Part shown: positions 28,723-35,919 of the stretch, piece after piece
Layout of the letters: each line of letters begins with the position of its first letter
Numbering within the stretch: position 1 is the first letter of the stretch
NCBI RefSeq assembly: GCF_001064145.1
Contig: NZ_JVOJ01000037.1
Location: 217,142 to 281,141 of the forward strand
Length of the DNA stretch: 64,000 nt
Direction: 5' to 3'
DNA from: Sanguibacter keddieii
Lineage (GTDB): Bacteria > Actinomycetota > Actinomycetes > Actinomycetales > Actinomycetaceae
Notes under the pieces: generated by a model
Seen by the model: the letters and a program-made list of their open reading frames with translations, nothing else
The model's database searches: none
What the model was told of the DNA's origin: nothing
Position numbers and translations under genes: made by a program

Positions 28723-29622
28723 TCAGCTGTTGAAGCCGGCGATCCGCGCGCTCAGCGTGTGGGTCTCGCCTGCGCCCAGCGCGACGACGTCCGTGCCGGA
28801 GTTGAAGGCGTTGGGCGGGCAGCTCATCGGCTCGACGGCCACGCCCACGCGGCCGATGTAGTCGGCCGAGTAGACCTGCAGCCAGCGCGCGTCCGAGGAC
28901 AGGGAGACGCCCACGCCGGAGGCGGGGTCGCGCAGCGTCACGGTCCAGGTGCCCTCGGGCAGGCCCGCGAAAGCGTGGTCCAGTTGGGACTCACCAATGA
29001 GAGCGGGGGAGCGGAAGTCCAACCCGAAGTCCGCCACGTCGTGGGAGGCCACCGGGATCATGGACGCGTCGGCCTCGTAGATGATGGCGGCGGGATTCTC
29101 GAGCTCCAGCTCGTCTGCCGGTAGCCCGTCGACGGCCAGGTAGGGGTGGAAACCGACGCCGTAGGGGGCGGGGCCCTCGCCGATGTTCGTCGCGGACAGC
29201 TCGATGCTCAGGCCCGCCTCCGCATCCAGGCTGTAGCGGGCGGACGCAAGAAGCGTCCACGGGTAGGAATAGCGCGCCGCGATGAGGGTGCGCAGGAGGA
29301 CCGAGGAGGAGCCAGCCTCGACAATGTCCCACTCCTGGAAGGTCACGAAACCGTGCAGGGCCGTCCCGAATGCGGGCTCGTCGACGGGGAGATCGTAGGA
29401 CGTGCCCTCCCACGAGTAGGAGCCTCCGGCGACGCGGTTCGGCCACGGCATGAGCACCTTGCCGAGATAGCCCGGGGGACACTCGCCCACGCCGTGGGGC
29501 ACCACGAGCTCGTGCCCGCGGTAGCGCAGGCCAGCCAATCCGGCGCCGACGGTGACGATCCGCGCCTCGTAGTCCCCGGCCTGCAGAGCGATTTCGCGTC
29601 CCGACGCGCCACGATCCAACAT
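28723..29622 (-). CDS. Aldose 1-epimerase family protein
   Basis: Mutarotase-like sugar epimerase, 299 residues. The family's catalytic pair is visible as the His in YGVGFHPYL and the Glu in VAVEPMSCPPNAFN. MPWPNRVAGGSY near residue 58 is the N-terminal substrate signature. It probably interconverts alpha and beta hexoses, though members may also act on hexose 6-phosphates. AAGGAG precedes ATG 29622. It is divergent from pepC. Confidence 0.88.
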   Translation of the reverse strand: MLDRGASGREIALQAGDYEARIVTVGAGLAGLRYRGHELVVPHGVGECPPGYLGKVLMPWPNRVAGGSYSWEGTSYDLPVDEPAFGTALHGFVTFQEWDIVEAGSSSVLLRTLIAARYSYPWTLLASARYSLDAEAGLSIELSATNIGEGPAPYGVGFHPYLAVDGLPADELELENPAAIIYEADASMIPVASHDVADFGLDFRSPALIGESQLDHAFAGLPEGTWTVTLRDPASGVGVSLSSDARWLQVYSADYIGRVGVAVEPMSCPPNAFNSGTDVVALGAGETHTLSARIAGFNS

Positions 29623-29645
29623 TGATGCTCCTTCGCATTCTGAAT

Positions 29646-29720
29646 ATGAATAACACTCATTCTAAATGGACGTGAGTCGTCCGGGTCATTGTGAGCGCGT
29701 ATCCTTATAGAGAATGACTC
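29646..29720. promoter_or_regulatory. Divergent spacer with repeated AGAATGA element
   Basis: The spacer between the epimerase and pepC genes carries AGAATGAGT on the minus strand (29655-29663) and AGAATGACT on the plus strand (29711-29719), each at a similar distance from the gene it faces. They may be half-sites of a shared regulator. I cannot assign one. Confidence 0.25.
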
Positions 29721-29745
29721 TCGATTGAAAGGAACGCCTCGGCCC

Positions 29746-31077
29746 ATGGCACACGAGATCACCGACGAATTTGTCGCCTCCCTACACGCATCCTCAGACT
29801 CCGCCCGCGCGGTCGCACGCAACGCCGTCTCCCACGCCGGCGTCGAGCCGGTCGCCTTCGACCGCGCCAAGGTGGTCGCGACCCCCACGGTCGTATCCCA
29901 CAAGGTGGACGACTGGAAGGTGACGTCGCAGAAGAAGTCCGGCCGCTGCTGGCTCTTCTCCTCCCTGAACCTGCTGCGCTCGACCGCGCGCACCCACCTG
30001 GGCCTCAAGGACTTCGAGTTCTCGCAGAACTACGTGCTGTTCTGGGACAAGTTCGAACGCGCCAACTTCTTCCTCACCGACATCATCGCCACCGCGAAGA
30101 CCGAAGAACTCGACGGCCGCCTCCTGCAGTTCCTCCTCGGCGATGTCCTCTCCGACGGCGGCCAGTGGGACATGGCAGTGTCCGTGTACCTCAAGCACGG
30201 CCTCGTCCCCAAGGTCGCAATGCCCGAGACCGAGTCCTCCAGCCACACCGCTCCCATGAACGCTCGCCTGAAGGTCGTCCTGCGCCGCACTGCCCTCGAG
30301 CTGCGCTCCCTCATCGAGGCCGGAGCCTCAAAGGAGGAGATCCTCGAAGTCAAGGAGGCCGCTCTGGCCGACGTGTGGCGCATCCTCGTCATCTGCCTGG
30401 GCGAACCCCCGGCCTCCTTCGAGTGGGAGTGGCGCGACGACAAGGGCGAGTTCCACCGCGACGGCGTCCTCACCCCGCGCGAGTTCTACTCCCGCTACGT
30501 GGACGTGGACCTCACGCAGTACGTGTGCCTCGTGGACGACCCGCGCGCCGAGCACCCCAAGGGCCACACACTCACGGTCGACCACATGGGCAACGTCGTC
30601 GGCGGCCGCCCGATCCTCTACGTGAACACCCCCGTCGAGAAGATCCGCGAGATCACGGCCTCCATCCTGGCCTCGGGCCGCGCCGTCTGGTTCGGCGCTG
30701 ACTGCAGCCAGCAGTCCGACCGCGCGTCGGGCCTGTTCGTCGACGGCCTCTACGACTTCGACAACCTGTTCGGCGTGGACTTCTCCACCTCGAAGGAGCA
30801 GCGCGTCAACACCGGCGAGTCCGCGATGAACCACGCGATGCTCTTCACCGGCGTCGACATCGACGAGGAGGGCAACGCCCGCCGCTTCCGCGTGGAGAAC
30901 TCCTGGGGCGAGGACCGCGGCGACAAGGGCTTCTTCACGATGGACGCCGCCTGGTTCGACGCCAACGTGTTTGAGGTGGCCGTGCACGTGGACGACCTGC
31001 CCGCCGAGCTGCGCGCGGCTATCACCGAGGAGCCGCTGCACCTGCCGGCGTGGGACCCGATGGGTGCGCTGGCCTGA
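29746..31077 (+). CDS. pepC: Aminopeptidase C (C1B bleomycin-hydrolase family)
   Basis: Cytoplasmic hexameric cysteine aminopeptidase, about 443 residues. The papain-type catalytic set is present: Gln and Cys in QKKSGRCWLFSSLN near residue 61, His in MNHAMLFTGVD near 364, and Asn in VENSWGEDRGDKGFF near 385. The start is ATG 29746, with AAGGA about 12 bases before it. It ends in the short C-terminal tail typical of self-compartmentalised members. Confidence 0.93.
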   Translation: MAHEITDEFVASLHASSDSARAVARNAVSHAGVEPVAFDRAKVVATPTVVSHKVDDWKVTSQKKSGRCWLFSSLNLLRSTARTHLGLKDFEFSQNYVLFWDKFERANFFLTDIIATAKTEELDGRLLQFLLGDVLSDGGQWDMAVSVYLKHGLVPKVAMPETESSSHTAPMNARLKVVLRRTALELRSLIEAGASKEEILEVKEAALADVWRILVICLGEPPASFEWEWRDDKGEFHRDGVLTPREFYSRYVDVDLTQYVCLVDDPRAEHPKGHTLTVDHMGNVVGGRPILYVNTPVEKIREITASILASGRAVWFGADCSQQSDRASGLFVDGLYDFDNLFGVDFSTSKEQRVNTGESAMNHAMLFTGVDIDEEGNARRFRVENSWGEDRGDKGFFTMDAAWFDANVFEVAVHVDDLPAELRAAITEEPLHLPAWDPMGALA

Positions 31078-31207
31078 GCCCAGTAGCCTGACACGCTGGG
31101 CGGGGCGTGAGCATCGTCCCCGTTCGCGATATGGCCTCCCTGAGCGCGGGGCGGGTGGAGTGGGACAATTGTTCCGCGAGACCCGCCCTGTTATCTGTGG
31201 AGGACAC

Positions 31208-32224
31208 ATGAGCACCGACGTGACCTGCGACTTCGCCTTCGGTCTGCCCAAGGCCGAGCTGCACCTGCACCTGGAAGGCACCCTTGAGCCCGATCTGAAG
31301 CTGGCCTTGGCCCGCAAGAACGGCGTCGACATCGGCCAGTCCACGGTCGAGGAGGTGCGCGCCACCTACCAGTTCAATGACCTCACGTCCTTCCTGGCGG
31401 TCTACTACCCGGCCATGGACGTCCTCCAGGACGAGGACGACTTCCACGACCTGGCCGCCGCCTACTTCGAGCGGGCCCGCGCCAACGGTGTCCTGCGCGC
31501 CGAGTGCTTCTTCGACCCGCAGGCCCACACCACGCGCGGCATCGCCATCGAGACGGTCATCCGCGGCTATTACCGCGCCGTTGTCGAGGCCCGCGAGGCC
31601 GGCCTGTCCGCCGACCTCATCCTGTGCTTCCTGCGTGACATGAGCGCGCAGTCCGCGCTCGAGACCCTCCAAGCGGCCCTGCCCTACAAGGACATGTTCA
31701 TCGGCGTCGGGCTTGACTCCGACGAGCGCGACAACCCGCCCACGAAGTTTGCCGAAGTCTTTGCCCTGGCCCGCGAGGCCGGCCTGCACGTGACGATGCA
31801 CTGCGACATCGACCAGGTTGGCTCAATCGACAACATTCGCGCGGCCCTGACTGAGCTGGGTGCCGAGCGCCTCGACCACGGCACGAACATCGTCGAGGAT
31901 CCGGAGCTGGTCGCCTACGCCCGCGACCACGGCATCGGCCTGACCTCGTGCCCCCTGTCCAACTCCTTCGTCACCGAGGAAATGAAGGGTAAGGAGATCG
32001 TCGAGCTGACCGCCGCGGGCGTCAAGGTGAGCGTCAACTCCGACGATCCCGCCTACTTCGGCGGATACATCGGAGACAACTACCTGGCGCTCGCCCAGCG
32101 TTTCAACCTCGGCCGCGCGGACCTGGAGCGCATCGCCCGCAACTCCATCGAGATCGCGTGGATCACGGACGATGAGAAGGCCGAGCTGCTCGCCCGCGTG
32201 GACCGCTTCGCGAACGAGAACTGA
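31208..32224 (+). CDS. Adenosine deaminase family protein (atypical catalytic motif)
   Basis: Amidohydrolase of the adenosine/adenine deaminase family, about 338 residues. Zinc ligands are present as HLHLEGT near residue 19 and in the SVNSDDPAYFGG loop near 282, and the LDHGTNI histidine is conserved. Where adenosine deaminase has HAGE, this protein has MHCDIDQ, so the proton-shuttle Glu is missing or displaced. It may deaminate another aminopurine or a modified adenine. GGAGGACAC precedes ATG 31208, and a strong hairpin follows the stop. Confidence 0.8.
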   Translation: MSTDVTCDFAFGLPKAELHLHLEGTLEPDLKLALARKNGVDIGQSTVEEVRATYQFNDLTSFLAVYYPAMDVLQDEDDFHDLAAAYFERARANGVLRAECFFDPQAHTTRGIAIETVIRGYYRAVVEAREAGLSADLILCFLRDMSAQSALETLQAALPYKDMFIGVGLDSDERDNPPTKFAEVFALAREAGLHVTMHCDIDQVGSIDNIRAALTELGAERLDHGTNIVEDPELVAYARDHGIGLTSCPLSNSFVTEEMKGKEIVELTAAGVKVSVNSDDPAYFGGYIGDNYLALAQRFNLGRADLERIARNSIEIAWITDDEKAELLARVDRFANEN

Positions 32225-32233
32225 CCACCGATG

Positions 32234-32286
32234 GACGAGGCCGGGGCTGAGAGGGCGTGAACGCACGGATCCGCCCCGGCCTCGTC
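32234..32286 (+). terminator. Terminator after the deaminase gene
   Basis: Inverted repeat with 14-base arms GACGAGGCCGGGGC and GCCCCGGCCTCGTC around a 25-base loop, ten bases after the stop. It is the fourth member of the recurrent hairpin family. No T-run. Confidence 0.75.
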
Positions 32287-32401
32287 GTGCGTGGGGAAGC
32301 GGCGTACTCAAGCTGTTCGGAGGACGGACCCGCGCTGTCACAATCGGCCACCCCGTGAACGCACCCGGCGCGGTGGCCGCGAGACTGCAATGATAGGGAC
32401 C

Positions 32402-33184
32402 ATGACGAACCACACGAAGCCGACGTTGTTGATTTCCAACGTCCTGCCGGCACGCCCGGGGGACGAGGCATACAACAACATCTGCATGCGCCTGTGGGAT
32501 CGTCTTCTTGAGGCCGCGCTGCCTAACTGGAACGTTATCCGCGAGTACGCACAGGAAGACGGTGCCGAGGGTGCCGCCCTGCGCGCCCAGCACGCCGACG
32601 CGATCATCATCATGGGCGGCGAGGACGTCCACCCCAGCCTGTACGGCGCCACCCAGGGCTACGAGGGCGAGGGACGCCACTGGTACCGCGCTGACCGCGG
32701 ACAGATTGCCCTGGTCGACTACGCCGTGCGCACGGGCACCCCGCTCCTGGGCATTTGCCGCGGCATGCAGATCATTAACACGGCGCTGGGTGGCACGCTC
32801 GAGCAGCACATCGAGGGTGCCCACGGCACCCACACGAACAACCGGATCCTGTCTGATCACCGCTTCATCCGCCACAGCGTGCGCGTCGGCGAGGGAACTA
32901 ACCTCGAGCGCGCCCTGGCCTCCGTCCTCACCGACTCCGAGCTGGTCATCTCGTCGGCGCACCACCAGCGCGTGGCACGGCTCGCGCCCGGCCTCCAGGT
33001 CAGCGCGCAGGCCCCCGACGGCACGATCGAGGCCATCGAGTCGATCGACGCTCCCGTGATCGGCGTGCAGTGGCATCCCGAGGATCCCGCCGCCGACATC
33101 TCCCAGCTGCGCGCCCTCCTCGGCCACCTCGACGCGCGCCGCGCCCCCCGCCTCGAGAGGGCCTCGACTACCCTGGTCGCATGA
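32402..33184 (+). CDS. Gamma-glutamyl-gamma-aminobutyrate hydrolase family protein (peptidase C26)
   Basis: Class I glutamine-amidotransferase-like hydrolase, about 260 residues. The nucleophile Cys is in LLGICRGMQIIN near residue 118 and the His/Glu pair in GVQWHPEDP near 224. IIIMGGEDVHPSLY matches the PuuD branch, which cleaves gamma-glutamyl amides. The start could be ATG 32390 or ATG 32402; I use 32402, where the protein begins MTNHTKPTLL. It overlaps the acetyltransferase start (ATGA). Confidence 0.85.
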   Translation: MTNHTKPTLLISNVLPARPGDEAYNNICMRLWDRLLEAALPNWNVIREYAQEDGAEGAALRAQHADAIIIMGGEDVHPSLYGATQGYEGEGRHWYRADRGQIALVDYAVRTGTPLLGICRGMQIINTALGGTLEQHIEGAHGTHTNNRILSDHRFIRHSVRVGEGTNLERALASVLTDSELVISSAHHQRVARLAPGLQVSAQAPDGTIEAIESIDAPVIGVQWHPEDPAADISQLRALLGHLDARRAPRLERASTTLVA

Positions 33185-33852
33185 CCATCTCTCCGGGAAC
33201 GAACTTCGACGATCCCCGATTCCGCGACGACGAGCGCACGCCCGCGCAGCGCCTGGAAGCCGGCACCTACTACGTCGCGGACGATGAACTCTCCTCGCTC
33301 ACGAAGCGCGCAGTTCGCCTCCTGAGCCTCTACGAGCAGGCACACCCCAGTGACCCGGACATCGCCCGCTACCTGCTTGCCCAGGTTCTCGGCCGGGTGG
33401 GGGAGGGCGTCGACATCCGGCCTCCGCTTCGCGTCGACTACGGGCACAACATCTCCATCGGCGATGGTTCCTGGGCCAACTACGGCCTGACCGTGCTCGA
33501 CGTCGCCCCGGTCGTCATCGGCGCCGACGTGCTCATCGGCCCGAACTGCTCGCTCTACACGGCGATCCACCCAACCGAGCCCGGGCCTCGTCGAGCGAAA
33601 TGGGAGTCCTCAGCGCCGATCACCCTCGAAGACAACGTGTGGCTGGGCGGCTCCGTCGTCGTGTGCCCGGGCGTCACCATCGGCGAAAACTCGATCATCG
33701 GAGCCGGCACCGTCGTCACCCGAGACATCCCCGCCAACAGCATCGCGGTCGGCAACCCCGCCCGCGTCATCAAAGACCTAGACCCCACCACCCCGCGCGC
33801 GATCGAAGCGGCGGGCGTCGGAGTCATCGCACACACGGGAGATCACGCATGA
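33181..33852 (+). CDS. Maltose/galactoside O-acetyltransferase family protein
   Basis: Left-handed beta-helix acetyltransferase of the LacA/Maa family, about 223 residues. An N-terminal Mac domain (ERTPAQRLEAGTYYVADDE) precedes hexapeptide repeats (ISIGDGSWANY, VVIGADVLIGPNC, NSIIGAGTVVT) and the conserved active-site His region in YTAIHPTEP. It presumably moves acetyl from acetyl-CoA to a sugar hydroxyl. It overlaps genes on both sides by four bases, forming a C26-acetyltransferase-def cluster. Confidence 0.9.
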   Translation: MTISPGTNFDDPRFRDDERTPAQRLEAGTYYVADDELSSLTKRAVRLLSLYEQAHPSDPDIARYLLAQVLGRVGEGVDIRPPLRVDYGHNISIGDGSWANYGLTVLDVAPVVIGADVLIGPNCSLYTAIHPTEPGPRRAKWESSAPITLEDNVWLGGSVVVCPGVTIGENSIIGAGTVVTRDIPANSIAVGNPARVIKDLDPTTPRAIEAAGVGVIAHTGDHA

Positions 33853-34487
33853 GCATCCTGCCGATCTGCATCACGGGCGAACCGGTCCTGCACCAGGTCG
33901 CAGCCCCGATCGAGTCTTTCGATTCGGAGCTGCGCGACCTCGTCGCCGACATGATCGAGACGATGCGCGCCGCGCCCGGCGTCGGCCTTGCCGCACCCCA
34001 GGTGGGCGTCGGCTCCCAGGTCTTCGTGTGGAGCTACGGCGGCACCGGCTCCTTCGATTCTTACTACCGCGACGTCCTCCAGCTCGACGAGGGACCCGCG
34101 CGCGGCTTCAACACGACCCTGAGTGGCGTCGTCGTCAACCCCACGCTCGACCTCGTGTGGGACACCGAGGGAGCGGGCGCTATCCTGCCCGACGAACCCG
34201 ACGTGGCGCGCGAATCCGAGGGCTGCCTATCAGTGCCTGGCTACGGCTACCCCCTACGCCGCGCGCTCGGCGCGGTCCTGCGCGGCTACGACGTGGACGG
34301 CAACGCCATCGAAGTGCACGCCCGCGGCTGGCTCGCGCGCATCTTCCAGCACGAATACGACCACCTGCAGGGCACGCTCTACGTTGACCGCCTCGCCGAG
34401 CCCTACGCAGCGCAGGCCCAGCAGGCCATCACCGAGCGCGGATGGGGTGCCTGCGGACACACATGGACCCCGGGGGAGCGAGCCTAA
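33849..34487 (+). CDS. def: Peptide deformylase
   Basis: Metalloenzyme removing the formyl group from new proteins, 212 residues. All three motifs are present: GVGLAAPQVG near residue 46, EGCLSVPG near 122 and QHEYDHLQG near 160. An insertion of about 30 residues between motifs I and II (around YGGTGSFDSYYRDV) makes it longer than the common 170-residue enzymes. Start ATG 33849 overlaps the previous stop. Confidence 0.93.
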   Translation: MSILPICITGEPVLHQVAAPIESFDSELRDLVADMIETMRAAPGVGLAAPQVGVGSQVFVWSYGGTGSFDSYYRDVLQLDEGPARGFNTTLSGVVVNPTLDLVWDTEGAGAILPDEPDVARESEGCLSVPGYGYPLRRALGAVLRGYDVDGNAIEVHARGWLARIFQHEYDHLQGTLYVDRLAEPYAAQAQQAITERGWGACGHTWTPGERA

Positions 34488-34510
34488 GCCTGAACTTCCT
34501 CCCGGGGTCC
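34465..34510. terminator. Bidirectional terminator overlapping the def stop
   Basis: Inverted repeat GGACCCCGGGGGA / TCCCGGGGTCC that begins inside the last codons of def and ends 17 bases before the pflA stop on the other strand. It probably serves both convergent genes. Confidence 0.65.
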
Positions 34511-34527
34511 CGGCGAGTTCATAGAGG

Positions 34528-35406
34528 TTAGTGGACCTCGAAGCCCAGCGAACGGAAGTAGTTGCGGACCTCCTCGGTGGCCTCGGGCGTGGGGGCCTTC
34601 GTGTCCTCCAGATGGTATTCCAGACCCAGCGAGTGCCACTTGTCCTTGCCCAGCTGGTGGAAGGGGAGGACCTCAACGCGATCGATGACGTCCTTCCATC
34701 GGGAGACGATCTCGCCGACCTGGCGGACGTTTTCGGGGTCGTCGGTCAGGCCCGGAACAAGGACGAAACGAATCCAGATGCGCGTCGCGCCACCGCGCGC
34801 GGCAATGCGATCGCCGAACTCGATCGTGGGTGCCAGGGCGCGTCCCGTTGCTTTCTTGTAGGTCTCCTCGTTACCGCTCTTGACATCCAGGAGCACCAGG
34901 TCGATGGCATCGAGCATCTCGTCGTCGCAGTTCGCGCCCAGGAAACCGGAGGTATCGATGCAGGTATGCACGCCCATCTCCTTGGCTCCCATGAGGATGC
35001 GCTTGGCGAACTGGGGCTGCATGAGGACCTCGCCGCCGGACAGGGTGATACCGCCGTTCGTCGTGCGGAAAATGCGGCGGTAGCGGGCAATGCGCGAGAG
35101 CAGCTCCGTGTCGGACACGGGAGCGCCGTCCTTCATGAGGAATGTGTCGGGGTTGTGACAGTACAGGCAGCGCAGCGGGCAGCCGTTGAGGAAAACCGTC
35201 ATGCGCGTGCCGGGGCCGTCAACCGCAGTAACGAGCTCCCAGGAGTGAATGGAACCCAGCGTGCCCTCACGCATGCGACGCAGGCGCTCAGAGCGCTCCA
35301 GGTCCGTGATCTCCTCCAGACCCTCGACGCCAGCGCCGACGGTACGGGATTGGGGAGCTTGGAAATCCTGCTCGCGGAACGTGGGGAGAGCGAGGGGCTG
35401 CGACAT
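34528..35406 (-). CDS. pflA: Pyruvate formate-lyase activating enzyme
   Basis: Radical SAM glycyl-radical activase, 292 residues. The cluster motif CPLRCLYCHNPD lies near residue 76, TLSGGEVLMQP near 120, and the C-terminal half is typical of PflA (EVLPFHQLGKDKW). About 45 extra N-terminal residues precede the usual GSIHSWELVTAVDGPG start. AAGGA precedes ATG 35406. It is downstream of pflB and grcA on the same strand; its target is presumably the glycine in the separate GrcA-type protein. Confidence 0.94.
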   Translation of the reverse strand: MSQPLALPTFREQDFQAPQSRTVGAGVEGLEEITDLERSERLRRMREGTLGSIHSWELVTAVDGPGTRMTVFLNGCPLRCLYCHNPDTFLMKDGAPVSDTELLSRIARYRRIFRTTNGGITLSGGEVLMQPQFAKRILMGAKEMGVHTCIDTSGFLGANCDDEMLDAIDLVLLDVKSGNEETYKKATGRALAPTIEFGDRIAARGGATRIWIRFVLVPGLTDDPENVRQVGEIVSRWKDVIDRVEVLPFHQLGKDKWHSLGLEYHLEDTKAPTPEATEEVRNYFRSLGFEVH

Positions 35407-35499
35407 GATTCCTTCTTCGCGGTTGAGTGGGCGCGGTGGCCGTGATGGGAACGAGGCCGTGGATCGTCAGCGGCGTGCGCCGACGAGGGCAGACATAGT

Positions 35500-35532
35500 A
35501 GTGGGGCGCCGAGCGTTGCCCGACGCCCCACT
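35500..35532 (-). terminator. Hairpin after grcA
   Basis: Inverted repeat AGTGGGGCG / CGCCCCACT with further inner pairing, 12 bases past the grcA stop on the minus strand. No T-run. It separates the abundant structural genes from pflA and may allow only partial readthrough. Confidence 0.65.
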
Positions 35533-35543
35533 CCAATCAGCTA

Positions 35544-35795
35544 TCAGGCCGAGTGGTGGAAGGTGCGGGACAGGACGTCCAGCTGCTGCTCACGGGTGAG
35601 CTTGACGAAGTTCACGGCGTAGCCGGAAACGCGAACGGTCAGGTTGGGGTACTTCTCGGGGTGCTCCATCGCGTCCTTCAGCGTGGACTCCTCGAGAACG
35701 TTGATGTTCGCGTGGTACAGGCCATCCTTGTCGCCGCGCTCCTCGCGGGCGGCCTTCATGTCAGCGAGACGCTCTTCGTAGGTCTTGGTTGCCAT
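35544..35795 (-). CDS. grcA: Glycyl-radical subunit of split pyruvate formate-lyase (GrcA-like)
   Basis: 83 residues, equivalent to the C-terminal radical domain of ordinary PFL. It contains [12 protein letters not shown] with the radical-bearing Gly at residue 58, then [21 protein letters not shown] lies 7 bases before ATG 35795. In E. coli GrcA (YfiD) is a spare part for oxygen-damaged PFL. Here it is the only radical domain in the operon, because the adjacent large subunit ends exactly where this sequence would begin. I therefore read it as an obligate subunit. Confidence 0.9.
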   Translation of the reverse strand: MATKTYEERLADMKAAREERGDKDGLYHANINVLEESTLKDAMEHPEKYPNLTVRVSGYAVNFVKLTREQQLDVLSRTFHHSA

Positions 35796-35872
35796 AACAT
35801 TTCTCCTTAATTGTGAGACTCCGGCGGTGCCGGCTGGGCAGGCCGGGTCGCGGCCTCACCCACGGGTTGGGT

Positions 35873-35910
35873 GGCGGGGATCAACATAGGGATACGAGTT
35901 GATCCCCGCC
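35873..35910 (-). terminator. Hairpin between pflB and grcA
   Basis: A perfect 13-bp inverted repeat GGCGGGGATCAAC / GTTGATCCCCGCC around a 12-base loop, 9 bases past the pflB stop and about 77 bases before the grcA start. No T-run. It could be a partial terminator or an mRNA-stability element setting the ratio of the two subunits. Confidence 0.6.
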
Positions 35911-35919
35911 GATGGTGGA

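Noticed and set aside
35544-35919. pflB as a pseudogene truncated by a frameshift
   Set aside because: The missing domain is supplied by a complete gene with its own start, strong ribosome site and an extra N-terminal stretch, and the spacer between is structured and non-coding.
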